Origin: JAQBQB01 sp963757185
GTDB lineage: Bacteria > Gemmatimonadota > Gemmatimonadetes > Gemmatimonadales > Gemmatimonadaceae
Assembly: GCA_963757185.1 (NCBI GenBank)
Contig: CAVWQI010000003.1
Span: 321,996 to 385,995 of the forward strand
Direction: 5' to 3'
DNA length: 64,000 nt
Both the position numbers and the translations under genes were made by a program. Shown piece after piece: positions 30,601 to 39,615 of the stretch. The notes beneath the pieces are model-generated. The model did not search any database, had not been told where the DNA came from, and saw only the letters and a program-made list of their open reading frames with translations. Positions within the stretch are counted from its first letter, which is position 1, and every line of letters starts with the position of its first letter.

Positions 30601-31585
30601 GGTGCCGGTGCGCGATCTCGCCGTTCATCCGCGCGACGACGATCTCGTGATCGCGACGCACGGGCGCGGCATCTGGATCGTCGACAACATCACGCCGCTG
30701 CGAAAGCTGACGACGCAGACGCTCGCGCACGGCGGCGCGTTCGTCGAGACAAAGCCGGTAATACAAGTGCTTTCGTCGTTCGGAGGCTGGGCGAACGGCG
30801 ACGCGGAGTTCATCGGCGCGAATCCGCCGGGGGACGCCGTCATCACCTACTACCTGCAAAAGCGCCACATCTTCGGCGACATGAAGCTTCAGGTCTTCGA
30901 CTCGGCGGGCAAACTCATTCAGACGCTGCCGACGGGAAAGCGCCGCGGGTTGAGCCGCACCGCGTGGTCGATGCGCATGACGCCGCCGCGTGTGCCGACC
31001 GCTGCGTCGGCCGCGTTCGTCATCGGCCCGCGCTTCTTACCGGGGCGATACACCGTCAAGCTCACCGAGGGAGATTCGACCTATTCGACTGCGCTGCGCG
31101 TCACCGGCGACCCGCGCGTCTCGCACTCGCTGGCGGATCGAAAAGAACAGTTCAAGCTCGCCGTCACGCTCTACGACCTGTTGAACCAGATGACGTCCGT
31201 CGTGGACCGCATGAACGACGTGCGCGGTTCGCTCGACCAGCGCGGCGACGGACTCGCCGCGGTCGACACGCTCCTCCATGCGCTCCAGCGCGGGTCGGCG
31301 CAGGTGGACACGATGCGCAAGAAGATCGTGGCGACGAAGGAGGGGGGCATGATCACCGGCGAGGAGCGCCTGCGCGAGAATCTCGCCGAACTATATGGGA
31401 GCGTCGTCGGCTACGAGGGACTGCCCTCGGAGATGCAGGTCGAGCGGACGACGGCGATCGGTCGCGAACTCGGCGACGTCACCAAGGACTTCGAGAAGTG
31501 GATCCAGATCGAGCTGCCCAAGATCAACAAGATGCTCATGGGACGAGGGTTGCCGAGGATCGAGCCCGCGAAGACGACGCCATAG
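27674..31585 (+). CDS. Giant exported VPS10/BNR-repeat protein
   Basis: A 1303-residue protein with a signal peptide ending near ASTSGQ. Residues of about 25-260 resemble a LolA/outer-membrane lipoprotein-sorting-like fold (IIARYMQRVGGAQRL, YYLDAESCVPIKYEV). From about 300 there is a sortilin/VPS10-like propeller with many BNR motifs (SVDAGETWTNM, TTDGGKTWTKI, SNDGGATWELR, STDFGKTWKPL). A C-terminal helical part follows. Members are called glycosyl-hydrolase-like, but no catalytic residues can be assigned. It is followed by a tricorn-like protease; both may act on exported peptides. Confidence 0.82.
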   Translation: MRRLSRLVLLVLSVSFMPRASTSGQALQTADEIIARYMQRVGGAQRLHAVLSVRRYGHFYGGGGFEAVIAYENGRPNKVREEFTFGGLTGVTAFDGKSGWKIEPWAGKKDAEPLGEDETKGIVEDAEFDDPLFDYKERGNTVSLVGMDQIEGTDVYKLTVTLASNGDVRTYYLDAESCVPIKYEVKRTVRGAERWFEVELGDYKEVQGVLFPFSVAVGAKGSSSADKQQLSWERITVNPVLEERRFTKPAPGEKIVSAENVVQSGTAGPSPASLPAPSPISSTARPRDLTVIADSETIAGLGARNIGSAAMSGRVTSVAAVHEGDRLTVYVGAASGGVWKSNNGGTTFRPLFDKQDVQSIGALAIDPKDPKVIWAGTGEAWIRNSVSVGDGIYKSVDAGETWTNMGLAESEHIAKILIDPTNTSTVYACVPGKAFSDSDDRGVYRTTDGGKTWTKILAGSNPSTGCSLMTMDPSSPKTLYAGMWDFRRKGWTFRSGGDGPDKPSGSGLFKSTDGGANWTQLDEKSAKGLPAKPWGRVAVTVAPSKPNVVYAFIEAVPPLNGLYRSNDGGATWELRDRSQNMLWRPFYFANLIVDPKNENRVYKPDGSLIMSTDGGASFSNIAGSAHGDFHDVWVDPQNTDHIIVGDDGGLWYSYDAGDRWWKAETLPISQFYHVSVDMDKPYKVYGGLQDNSSWVGESQFPGGIAKAQWENLFGGDGFWMFADPSDNTYVYAESQGGYIGRINRKTHEIRDIKPLPNYNERKLRFNWNTPIHMSPTRSGTLYIGAQYLFRSRNHGQTWDRISPDLTTNDTTKQQQEQSGGVTVDNSSAETHTTIFAIGESPKDSMVVWAGTDDGNLQVTRNGGQSWTNVVGNINGLPKYAWVSSVEPGHFSAGTIYATFDLHTFGDMRPYAYRSTDFGKTWKPLIGRGSPVRGYAHVVKEDLVNPNLLFLGTEFGLWVSVDGGENWARFKGGNLPSVPVRDLAVHPRDDDLVIATHGRGIWIVDNITPLRKLTTQTLAHGGAFVETKPVIQVLSSFGGWANGDAEFIGANPPGDAVITYYLQKRHIFGDMKLQVFDSAGKLIQTLPTGKRRGLSRTAWSMRMTPPRVPTAASAAFVIGPRFLPGRYTVKLTEGDSTYSTALRVTGDPRVSHSLADRKEQFKLAVTLYDLLNQMTSVVDRMNDVRGSLDQRGDGLAAVDTLLHALQRGSAQVDTMRKKIVATKEGGMITGEERLRENLAELYGSVVGYEGLPSEMQVERTTAIGRELGDVTKDFEKWIQIELPKINKMLMGRGLPRIEPAKTTP

Positions 31586-31625
31586 CCGAGGTATGGCAGG
31601 GACGCCCAGAGGGGCGAGAGGGCCA

Positions 31626-31685
31626 GCTGTCGCCCCGCAAGCCGAGATGATTTCCTAACAACGAAGCGGCTTGCGGGGAGACGGC
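31626..31685. repeat. Long inverted repeat between the VPS10/BNR and tricorn genes
   Basis: A 12-bp perfect stem (31633-31644 with 31667-31678) extends outward through one G-A mismatch by six more pairs (31626-31631 with 31680-31685), around a 22-base loop. It lies 40 bases after the VPS10/BNR stop and 21 before the tricorn start. It could be a processing or partial-termination site, but no clean T run follows. Confidence 0.6.
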
Positions 31686-31706
31686 ACGAGCTGCCCTTTT
31701 CTTCGC

Positions 31707-34700
31707 ATGCGAACCCACCTCTCGATTCGGCTGGCCTCGGCCGCCGTCATCGCCGCGTTCTCCACGGCCTCCGCGCAAACCAAGCTTCTTCGTTTCCCCG
31801 ACATTCACGGCGACCAGATCGCCTTCTCGCACGGCGGCGACATCTGGCTCGCCAACGTCAACGGCGGACAGGCGACGAGGCTCACGTCGCATCCCGGCGT
31901 GGAGGTGTTCGCCAAGTTCTCGCCCGACGGAAAAACGATCGCCTTCACCGGCGAGTACGACGGCGACGAACAGGTGTACGTCGTGCCGACGAGCGGCGGC
32001 GTTCCGAAGCAGCTGACCTGGTACCCGACCGGCGCGCCGCGCGCCGAGCGGTGGGGATACGACAATCAGGTCTACGGCTGGACGAAGGACGGCTCGCGCA
32101 TCCTCTTCCGCAGCCAGCGGGCCTCGTGGACGCTCAGCCAAACGCGGCTGTACACCGTGAGCCCCAAGGGTGGATCGGCGATTCCGCTACCGATGCCGCT
32201 CGCCGGATCAGGGGCGTACTCGCCCGACGGCAAGCGCATCGTCTACTCGAAGGTCTTTCGCGATTTCCGCCCCGAGAAGCGGTACGCCGGCGGTCAGGCG
32301 AACTATCTCGCGATTTTCGACTTCGCCAACAACTCCGCGAAGACGATCAGCAAAGGCCCTCGAGCCGAGCGCGACGCGATGTGGATCGGCAACAAGATCT
32401 ACTACAACTCGGACAAGGACGGGACGTTCAACCTGTACGCGTACGACGTTCCGACCGGTGCCGTCACGCAGCTCACGCACAGCAAGACGTGGGACGTGCG
32501 CTGGCCCAGCGCCGATCCGGAAACCGGCCGCATCGTCTATGAAATGGCCGGCGAGCTGTCGATCTACGACACGAAGACCGGCAAGGATTGGCAGATTCAC
32601 ATCGCGGTGACCGACGACGGCCTGAACTCTCGGCCGTCTCGCGTGTCGGCGGCTGGGCAGGTCGAGGCATTCGGGCTGAGCCCCAAGGGCGAGCGCGCGT
32701 TGTTCGCCGCGCGCGGCGACATCTTCACCGTTCCGACCGAGCACGGATACACCGTCAACCTCACGCACTCGAGTAACGCGCACGACCGCTCGCCGGCGTG
32801 GTCGCCCGACGGATCGAAGGTCGCCTACATCTCCGATCAGAGCGGCGAAGAGGAGATCTGGGTCGCGGCCGAGGATGGCTCGAGCAAACCGGTTCAGCTG
32901 ACGACCGGCGGCAAGGCGCAGCGCTTCGGACCGGCATGGTCGCCGGACAATTCCCGCATCGCGTTCAGCGACAAGGACGGCAAGCTGTTCGTCGTGCGCG
33001 TCGCGGACAAGAGCATGACGGAGGTCGCTCACGATGGCGCGAACCGCATCGGCGATTACACGTGGGCACCGATCGGCAACACGCTCGCGTGGAGCATGAC
33101 GGACTCCGACGAGGTGAGCTCGTCGGTGTACGTCTGGCAGGCGTCGGAGGGGAAGCTGCACCGCGTCACGACGTCGACGTTCAACGAGTTCAATCCGGCC
33201 TGGGATCCGGACGGCAACTACCTCTACTACTTGAGCAATCGATTCTACGAGCCGCAGCTCTCACAGGACGAGTTCAACTACGCGACAGTTCGGCAGACGG
33301 GCATCTTCGCGCTCGCCTTGAGGAAGGGCGTCAAGAATCCCTTCCCGATGGAGAACGACGAGGTGGCGGTCGACACGTCGGCGGCGCGTCCATCCGGCGC
33401 GCAGACTCCGCCCGCCGGCGGACCCGCGCCGACGCAGGCCGGCGCGCCCAAGGCCATGGATCCGCAGGAGATTCGCATCGACTACGACGGCATCGAAACG
33501 CGGGTCGCACGCGTACCGATCGAAGCCGACAACATCTCGCGCCTCGTCGCGACGAAGACCGCGCTCCTCTATGTCGTCAACGGCGCGCAGTACTACTCGC
33601 GGCAGAGCGAGCGCCGGCCCGTGCTCACGAGCTATTCGCTGAAAGACCGGCGGGCGAGCGTCATCCTCGACAACGCGGGCAACTTCGCGATGTCGCGCGA
33701 CCAGAAGAAACTGATCACCAACGCCGGCGGCTTCGCGATCTACGACGTGGCCGCGAACGCGCAGACGACGCGCAAGCCCGTTTCGCTCGACGGCCTTCAG
33801 GTCGATCGCGTGCCGCGCGAGGAGTGGGAGCAGATCTTCGACGAGGTCTGGCGGCGCTATCGCGATTACTTCTACGCCAAGAACATGCACGGCTACGACT
33901 GGCAGGCGCTGCACGACCAGTACAAGCCGCTCGTCGCGTACGTCGACCATCGCGCGGACCTCAACTACGTGATCCAGGAGATGATCTCGGAGCTGAGCGT
34001 CCAGCACACCTACATCGCCGGCGGCGACTTTCAGATTCCGCCGCGCACGCCGGTGGCGCTCGCCGGCGCCGAGTTCACGCTCGATTCGGCGAGCGGGAGA
34101 TACAAGATCTCGAAGATCTACCAGGGCGAAAACGAGGAAACGACGTACCGTTCGCCGCTCACCGAGATCGGTGTCGACGCGAAGGTCGGGGAGTACGTCC
34201 TGGCCATCGACGGCGACGAACTGCGCGGGGACGACGATCCCTATCGCATGCTGCGCGGCAAGGCGGACCGCCCCGTCACCCTCACGCTCGCCGCGTCGGC
34301 GAACGGCACGGGGAGACACCGCGCGACCTATCGCCCGCTCACCAGCGAAACCGACCTCGACTACCTCGACATGGTGCTGGCGAATCAGAAGCGGGTCGCC
34401 CAGCTGAGCGGCGGGAAAGTCGGCTACATCCACATCCCGGACATGGGCGCCCCCGGGCTGCGCGAGTTCATCAAGTGGTACTACCCGCAGATCCGGAAAG
34501 AGGGACTCGTCGTGGACGTTCGCGCCAACGGCGGCGGCAACGTTTCGCGAATGCTCATCGAGCGCCTGCGGCGCCAGCTGCTCGGCATGAACTACGCGCG
34601 CACGAGCGAGATTCCCGCGACGTATCCCGACCAGGTGTTCGTCGGCCCCATGGCGGCGATGCTTGATGAGTACTCGTCGAGCGACGGCGACATCTTCCCG

Positions 34701-35027
34701 TACATGTTCCGCCAGGCGAAGCTCGGGCCGCTCGTCGGCAAGCGCTCGTGGGGCGGCGTGGTCGGCATCAACGGCGGCGTGCCGCTCATCGACGGCGGGC
34801 AGATCAACGTGCCGACGTCGGCGTTGGCGAGCGCCGACGGGCAGTGGGTCATCGAGGGCCACGGCGTCGACCCGGACATCGAAGTCGAGAACGACGCGGC
34901 CTCGGTGATCGCGGGCAAGGACAATCAGCTCGAGCGCGCGGTGCTGGAGGTCATGAAGCAGATGGCGACCGTCAAGCACACACTTCCGCCACGGCCGGCC
35001 GACAAAGTGAGGCCGCGAACGCCGTAG
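31707..35027 (+). CDS. Tricorn-like S41 protease
   Basis: A 1106-residue exported protease. The signal peptide ends near AFSTASAQ. An N-terminal seven-bladed-type propeller (repeated FSPDGKTIAFTGE, WSPDGSKVAYISD, WSPDNSRIAFSD) and a second propeller (about residues 260-600) are followed by a tricorn C1 domain (WRRYRDYFYAKNMHGYDW), a PDZ-like domain and the S41 core. The likely nucleophile is Ser in YSSSDGDIF (about residue 992, Asp next to it). A histidine lies in SVQHTYIAGG (about residue 767). It shares direction with the VPS10/BNR gene. Confidence 0.88.
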   Translation: MRTHLSIRLASAAVIAAFSTASAQTKLLRFPDIHGDQIAFSHGGDIWLANVNGGQATRLTSHPGVEVFAKFSPDGKTIAFTGEYDGDEQVYVVPTSGGVPKQLTWYPTGAPRAERWGYDNQVYGWTKDGSRILFRSQRASWTLSQTRLYTVSPKGGSAIPLPMPLAGSGAYSPDGKRIVYSKVFRDFRPEKRYAGGQANYLAIFDFANNSAKTISKGPRAERDAMWIGNKIYYNSDKDGTFNLYAYDVPTGAVTQLTHSKTWDVRWPSADPETGRIVYEMAGELSIYDTKTGKDWQIHIAVTDDGLNSRPSRVSAAGQVEAFGLSPKGERALFAARGDIFTVPTEHGYTVNLTHSSNAHDRSPAWSPDGSKVAYISDQSGEEEIWVAAEDGSSKPVQLTTGGKAQRFGPAWSPDNSRIAFSDKDGKLFVVRVADKSMTEVAHDGANRIGDYTWAPIGNTLAWSMTDSDEVSSSVYVWQASEGKLHRVTTSTFNEFNPAWDPDGNYLYYLSNRFYEPQLSQDEFNYATVRQTGIFALALRKGVKNPFPMENDEVAVDTSAARPSGAQTPPAGGPAPTQAGAPKAMDPQEIRIDYDGIETRVARVPIEADNISRLVATKTALLYVVNGAQYYSRQSERRPVLTSYSLKDRRASVILDNAGNFAMSRDQKKLITNAGGFAIYDVAANAQTTRKPVSLDGLQVDRVPREEWEQIFDEVWRRYRDYFYAKNMHGYDWQALHDQYKPLVAYVDHRADLNYVIQEMISELSVQHTYIAGGDFQIPPRTPVALAGAEFTLDSASGRYKISKIYQGENEETTYRSPLTEIGVDAKVGEYVLAIDGDELRGDDDPYRMLRGKADRPVTLTLAASANGTGRHRATYRPLTSETDLDYLDMVLANQKRVAQLSGGKVGYIHIPDMGAPGLREFIKWYYPQIRKEGLVVDVRANGGGNVSRMLIERLRRQLLGMNYARTSEIPATYPDQVFVGPMAAMLDEYSSSDGDIFPYMFRQAKLGPLVGKRSWGGVVGINGGVPLIDGGQINVPTSALASADGQWVIEGHGVDPDIEVENDAASVIAGKDNQLERAVLEVMKQMATVKHTLPPRPADKVRPRTP

Positions 35028-35032
35028 CTTCG

Positions 35033-38000
35033 CTACGTGGCGGCGGGCATGCTGAGCGTGAACGACGAGCCTTTACCGAGGTCGCTCCGCGCGCGCAGAT
35101 CGCCGCCCATGCCCCGCGCCAGATCGCGGCTGATCGCGAGGCCCAGACCGGTCCCTTCGGTCGGTCGCGACAGCCCGCGATCGACCTGCACGAATGGTTC
35201 GAAGATGGCGTCCTGCTTGTCGCGCGGGATGCCGGCTCCCGTGTCTGTCACACGCAGGAACCGCGTCTCGGCCGGCGATCCGTCTCTCGTCGGCGCGTCG
35301 ATCACGATGCGGCCACCCGCCGGCGTGAACTTCGTCGCGTTCGACATCAAGTTCAGAAGAATCTGTTGAACCTTGTCGGGGTCGCCCTTCACGGCGGCGT
35401 CGTTGGCGATGCGGTTCTCGAACGTGAGCCCTTTCGCCATCACTTGCGGTGCCATCATCACGCCCACGTCGGCCACGGCGGGCGCCAAGGGCACCGTCTT
35501 GATGTCGTATTCGACGCGACGGGCCTCGATCTTGGCGAAGTTCAGCACGTCGGTAATGAGCGACAGCAGATGTCGTTCGCTCATCTCGACGCGTCGCAGT
35601 ACCTGGCGTTGCTCGTCGCTCAACGGTCCGTGAACGCCCATCGACAGCAACTGCACGTAACCCGCGATCGCGTTGAGCGGCGTGCGAAGCTCGTGACTCA
35701 TCGCCGCGAGAAACTCGCTCTTCGCGCTGTTGGCCTGCTCGGCGGCCGCGCGCGCGGCCTCGGCGTCGTGCCGCGCCCGCACCTGCTCCGTGATGTCGAG
35801 GAAGTAGCACACAACGCCGTAGCGTCCTTCAGCCAACGGGACGCGGCTGATGCGCCACTGGTAGAACTCCGTCTCGCCGTCCTCGGGCCGCGCGTACTGT
35901 TCTTCGGGGGCGACGTACGGCTCGCCGGTTTCCAGCGTTCGTCGATAAAGGCCCACTACCTCGTCGGCGCGCGCCTTCGGCCGCAAAAGGTGCATGACCT
36001 CGTCGAAGTCACGCCCTATCAGGTCCGGAATGTCGTCGAACCTGGCGCGCGCCGTCGAATTCACGGCGGCGAGGCGGAACTCGCTGTCCACGAGGTAAAC
36101 GCCGATCGGCGCGGCGTCGAACAGTGTCTCGAGCTGGGCCGAACGCTCCTTGATGTCTCCCCGTATCCGCGACAGTTGGAGCGTCCCGCTCACGCGCGCC
36201 ACCAGCTCTCGTGCCGAGAAGGGCTTGACCAGATAGTCGTTGGCGCCCGCGGAGAGCCCCTCGACGCGCGCCTCGTCGCCGGCGCGCGCCGACAGCAAAA
36301 TCAGTGGAATGTCCGCCGTGGCGGGATCGGCGCGTAGCTCCCGCAACAACGCGAATCCATCGAGGCCGGGCATCATTACGTCGGCCAGGACGAGGTCGGG
36401 CCTCTCGCGACGCGCGGTGTCGAGAGCCGTCTGTCCGTCCGGCACCGCATGAATGTGCCAGCCGCGCGCGCGTAGCAGACGCGCGACGTAGTCGCGCATG
36501 TCCGCGTTATCGTCGGCAATGAGAATTCGGCCACGGCTGTCGGCGTCGCGCGTGCTCTCGTCGCTCGCCGAATCGCCCGCCGTATCGCCCGCCGGTTCCT
36601 CCCGGGCCGGCAGCCACCGCAACGCCTCCTCGACGAAAGGCGTCGCAGCCGGCGCCGCCGAGAGACGCTCGCGTTCCTCGCTGAGTCGATCCGCCGGCAA
36701 ATGCGAATGTCCGAGCGGAATGCGAACGGTGAACGCGGTCCCTAGTGCTTCCTTGCTCGCGACCTCGATCGTTCCACCGTGCAGACGGACCAGCTCCTGA
36801 ACCAAGGCCAGACCGATTCCGCTCCCCTCATGCGTTCGCGAGCGAGTGTGCGGGACGCGGTGGAATCGTTCGAAGAGATTGGCGATCTGGTCCGCCGGAA
36901 TGCCGACGCCGGTGTCGCGAACGACGAGCTCGGCGTGCGTCGCGTCGGCGCGCAGCGATACGGCGATCTGTCCCTCGAATGTGTGCTTGAACGCGTTCGA
37001 GATCAGGTTGAGGACGATCTTCTCCCACATCTCCCGGTCCACGAACACGGGCTGTCCAACGGGCGGCGCGTCGACGACGAGCGTGAGCCCCGCCGCGTCG
37101 ATCGCCGACTGAAAGTTCGACGCGAGCTCCCTCGTCGACTCCGCCAGATCGGTCTTCTCGTACCGCGCCTCGATCCGTCCCGCCTCGATGCGGGAGAAGT
37201 CGAGAAGCGCGTTCACGAGCCGCTGCAGCCGCAGCGCGTTGCGGTGAATCACCTCGACGCGCTGGCGGTCGGCGGCCGGGATCCGCGGGTCGGCGAGCAC
37301 TTCCTGAGCGGGGCCGAGTAGCAGCGTGAGAGGAGTGCGGAACTCGTGACTCACGTTCGAGAAGAAGGCGGTCTTCGCCCGGTCCAATTCGGCAAGCGCT
37401 TCCGCGCGCCGTTTTTCGTCCTCGTAGGCGCTCGCGTTGACCACCGCCGTCGAGACTTGTCTTGCGATGAGCTCGAAGAAGGTCGCGTACTGTTCGTCGA
37501 AGCCATGGCGCGGGCTCACTCCCGCTACGAGTACGCCGTTGGGACGGTGCGCGATGTTCGACGCGATCGGCACCACGACGCCGGTGTGCGGCGGGTCCGA
37601 CCAGGGGCCGGGAGGAACGTCCGGGAAGCGCGCGCCAAGATGTTCGACGATGTGCAGCGCCTCCGTCTCGAGCGCCTCGCGAATCGGCCATCCGACCGGA
37701 TCAGTCGCCGCGTCGACGAGGTCGATCGTCTCCGGGCTCATCACGCCGCCGGAGTTCGTTCCCGTCACCCCGGCGAGTCGCACTCGCTTCCCGTCCGGGT
37801 CGAGCAGGTAGATGAGCGCGAACGGAATGTCTCTGGAGTGCTGCGACAGGACCTCCGTCGCGGCCGCGCACGCCTGTTCGGCGGTCCTCGCCTCCACCAC
37901 GGATTGTGTGCCGAGGTCTCGCAGCGCGAGCACCCGTCGCTCGCCGATGATCTGTTCGGTCGTCTCGGTGACCGTCGCGATGACGCCTCCGATTCCCCTG

Positions 38001-38446
38001 TCGGCCGTCGGGTCGGGCACCGGACTGTACGCGATCGTGAAGTGCGTTTCTTCGGCGAACCCGTGCCGCTTCACCTCCAGGAGGATGTCGTCCATCCACG
38101 TCGCTGGTCCGCCGTTGAAAGGCGTGTCGATCAGCGGTCCGATGACGTCGTAGATCTCCCACCAGCACTCGCGGACAGGTTGCCCCATCGATTGCGGATG
38201 CTTGGCGCCCAGAATCGGACGGTATGCGTCGTTGTACAGCTGGATGTAGTCCGGGCCCCACCAGAGCAGAATCGGGAATCGGTTGGCCAGGAGAAAGCTG
38301 ACCATCGTCTTGAGGGTCTGCGACCAAGTTTCGACGGGGCCGAGCGGGGTGCTGGCCCAATCGATGGTTCGCATGAGCGCGCCCATCTCGCCGCCGCCTG
38401 CGAGGACGTCGAAAGAGCTGGATTTGGGCACCTCAGCGGGCGCCAT
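35033..38446 (-). CDS. Hybrid sensor histidine kinase with two kinase cores
   Basis: A 1137-residue signalling protein with no membrane segment, from the ATG at 38446. In order: PAS-like sensor (about 10-165), GAF-like domain (about 190-340), first HisKA (NVSHEFRTPLTLLLGP) with HATPase (NLISNAFKHT, GVGIP, GSGIGLALV), a receiver domain (LIADDNADMRDY, phospho-acceptor Asp in VLADVMMPG, KPF), a second PAS (GVYLVDSEFRLAAVN), and a second HisKA (AAMSHELRTPLNAI) with HATPase (NLMSNATKF, GTGLGLAI). The middle receiver suggests an internal phosphorelay. Convergent with the tricorn gene, five bases away. Signal unknown. Confidence 0.93.
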   Translation of the reverse strand: MAPAEVPKSSSFDVLAGGGEMGALMRTIDWASTPLGPVETWSQTLKTMVSFLLANRFPILLWWGPDYIQLYNDAYRPILGAKHPQSMGQPVRECWWEIYDVIGPLIDTPFNGGPATWMDDILLEVKRHGFAEETHFTIAYSPVPDPTADRGIGGVIATVTETTEQIIGERRVLALRDLGTQSVVEARTAEQACAAATEVLSQHSRDIPFALIYLLDPDGKRVRLAGVTGTNSGGVMSPETIDLVDAATDPVGWPIREALETEALHIVEHLGARFPDVPPGPWSDPPHTGVVVPIASNIAHRPNGVLVAGVSPRHGFDEQYATFFELIARQVSTAVVNASAYEDEKRRAEALAELDRAKTAFFSNVSHEFRTPLTLLLGPAQEVLADPRIPAADRQRVEVIHRNALRLQRLVNALLDFSRIEAGRIEARYEKTDLAESTRELASNFQSAIDAAGLTLVVDAPPVGQPVFVDREMWEKIVLNLISNAFKHTFEGQIAVSLRADATHAELVVRDTGVGIPADQIANLFERFHRVPHTRSRTHEGSGIGLALVQELVRLHGGTIEVASKEALGTAFTVRIPLGHSHLPADRLSEERERLSAAPAATPFVEEALRWLPAREEPAGDTAGDSASDESTRDADSRGRILIADDNADMRDYVARLLRARGWHIHAVPDGQTALDTARRERPDLVLADVMMPGLDGFALLRELRADPATADIPLILLSARAGDEARVEGLSAGANDYLVKPFSARELVARVSGTLQLSRIRGDIKERSAQLETLFDAAPIGVYLVDSEFRLAAVNSTARARFDDIPDLIGRDFDEVMHLLRPKARADEVVGLYRRTLETGEPYVAPEEQYARPEDGETEFYQWRISRVPLAEGRYGVVCYFLDITEQVRARHDAEAARAAAEQANSAKSEFLAAMSHELRTPLNAIAGYVQLLSMGVHGPLSDEQRQVLRRVEMSERHLLSLITDVLNFAKIEARRVEYDIKTVPLAPAVADVGVMMAPQVMAKGLTFENRIANDAAVKGDPDKVQQILLNLMSNATKFTPAGGRIVIDAPTRDGSPAETRFLRVTDTGAGIPRDKQDAIFEPFVQVDRGLSRPTEGTGLGLAISRDLARGMGGDLRARSDLGKGSSFTLSMPAAT

Positions 38447-38585
38447 TAAGTGTCCCGATTCCGTGTTGGCGATCTCGTCGGCCGTCTGAGTCCCCACGCG
38501 TCTGTTTCCCGTTTCGGCGCCGGTCGTGCATCGATTTCCACGGTCGACCAAGCGACTCTCCGGGCGGACTCGGCAAGACGCGGGC

Positions 38586-39089
38586 CTATCCGGGCTTGGC
38601 CGCCGGCAGAGAAAGTTCGACGAAATCCACCGTTCGGGGCAGATATTGTAGCGCGGCGAGAAGCGCGGGAGGAGGGGCGACCAGCTTTCGGGCGCGCAGG
38701 TCGAGCCAGCCGCCCGTCGAGCGGACCGTCGCCGCGCGCTCGCCGCTCGCCAACCAGATTTCGTTCTCGATCACGAATCGAGCGCCATCGGCGCTCATCC
38801 CGAGCGCGGCGTAGGTCACGGTGACGGTCTCGTGGATATTGACCTCGCGGAAGTACTCCAGCTCTTCCTTGCGAATCACCGGCCCGATCGCGAGTCGCCG
38901 CAACTCCGTCGGCGGAAAACCGTGGTCGGCGAGAAACGCCAACCGAACGTCGGCGGCGAGATCCAGGTACGCTGTGTTCGCCATGTGACCGTTGAAGTCC
39001 ATGGCGCGCCAGCCGACGAGAAATTCCTTCGCGTACCGGTCTTTGAACTCGAGTGGCATGTGGGGGTTGCCGGGCATCTTCGCGATCAC
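38586..39089 (-). CDS. Acyl-CoA thioesterase, hotdog fold
   Basis: A 167-residue 4HBT-type protein. The motif GWRAMDFNGHMANTAYLDL includes the Asp and the N-G-H-M turn characteristic of the family's active site; IGPVIRKEELEYFREV follows. Substrate unknown. The start is either at 39089 or at the internal ATG 39059 (MPLEFKDRY), the second fitting the family better. Confidence 0.85.
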   Translation of the reverse strand: MIAKMPGNPHMPLEFKDRYAKEFLVGWRAMDFNGHMANTAYLDLAADVRLAFLADHGFPPTELRRLAIGPVIRKEELEYFREVNIHETVTVTYAALGMSADGARFVIENEIWLASGERAATVRSTGGWLDLRARKLVAPPPALLAALQYLPRTVDFVELSLPAAKPG

Positions 39090-39113
39090 CGCCGCCGATC
39101 GCTTGTCACGCGC

Positions 39114-39542
39114 CTATCGGTCGCCCTCGCGTTGTGACGAAATGACCAGACGGAAACCGTCCGGATCTCGAACACGGAAGACCCGCGCTCCCCAGGCATC
39201 GGAGGGCTCGGTGTCCAGCTTGGCTCCCTGACCTTTCGCGCGGTCCGCGATGGCGTCCACGCTCTGGGTGGTCGTGAACTGGAGCGAGAACCCTTCGCCC
39301 TTCGCACGCTCCTCGCCCTTGGCGCCGTTGTCCTGCGAAAGCAGAATCCGAGCGGTGCCCGCGCGCATGGACGCGGCGAAGAGACTGCCGTCGCGCTCAA
39401 ACTCACGATCGACCGTGAACCCGAGCACATCGCGATACCAATCGCGGCTGCGGGCGACGCTCGCCACCGTCAGCGACGCCGCGAGGTTCGTCGCTTCCAA
39501 CGACGGTCTCTCGCCCGCTTGTCCAGACGACTCTTGCGTCAT
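39114..39542 (-). CDS. VOC-family protein
   Basis: The ATG at 39542 gives 142 residues. SLTVASVARSRDWYRDVLGF is a typical VOC N-terminal helix, with ILLSQDNG in the middle and FRVRDPDGFRLVIS at the end carrying the usual metal-face strand. Likely a bleomycin-resistance or glyoxalase-like binding protein. The true reaction cannot be named. Confidence 0.82.
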   Translation of the reverse strand: MTQESSGQAGERPSLEATNLAASLTVASVARSRDWYRDVLGFTVDREFERDGSLFAASMRAGTARILLSQDNGAKGEERAKGEGFSLQFTTTQSVDAIADRAKGQGAKLDTEPSDAWGARVFRVRDPDGFRLVISSQREGDR

Positions 39543-39615
39543 GTCGACAATATGCGTGGGAGGTCCGCCGTGCGCGAACGCGTGACGTCGGTCTCGCAGC
39601 GGTGTGGCTGGGGAA

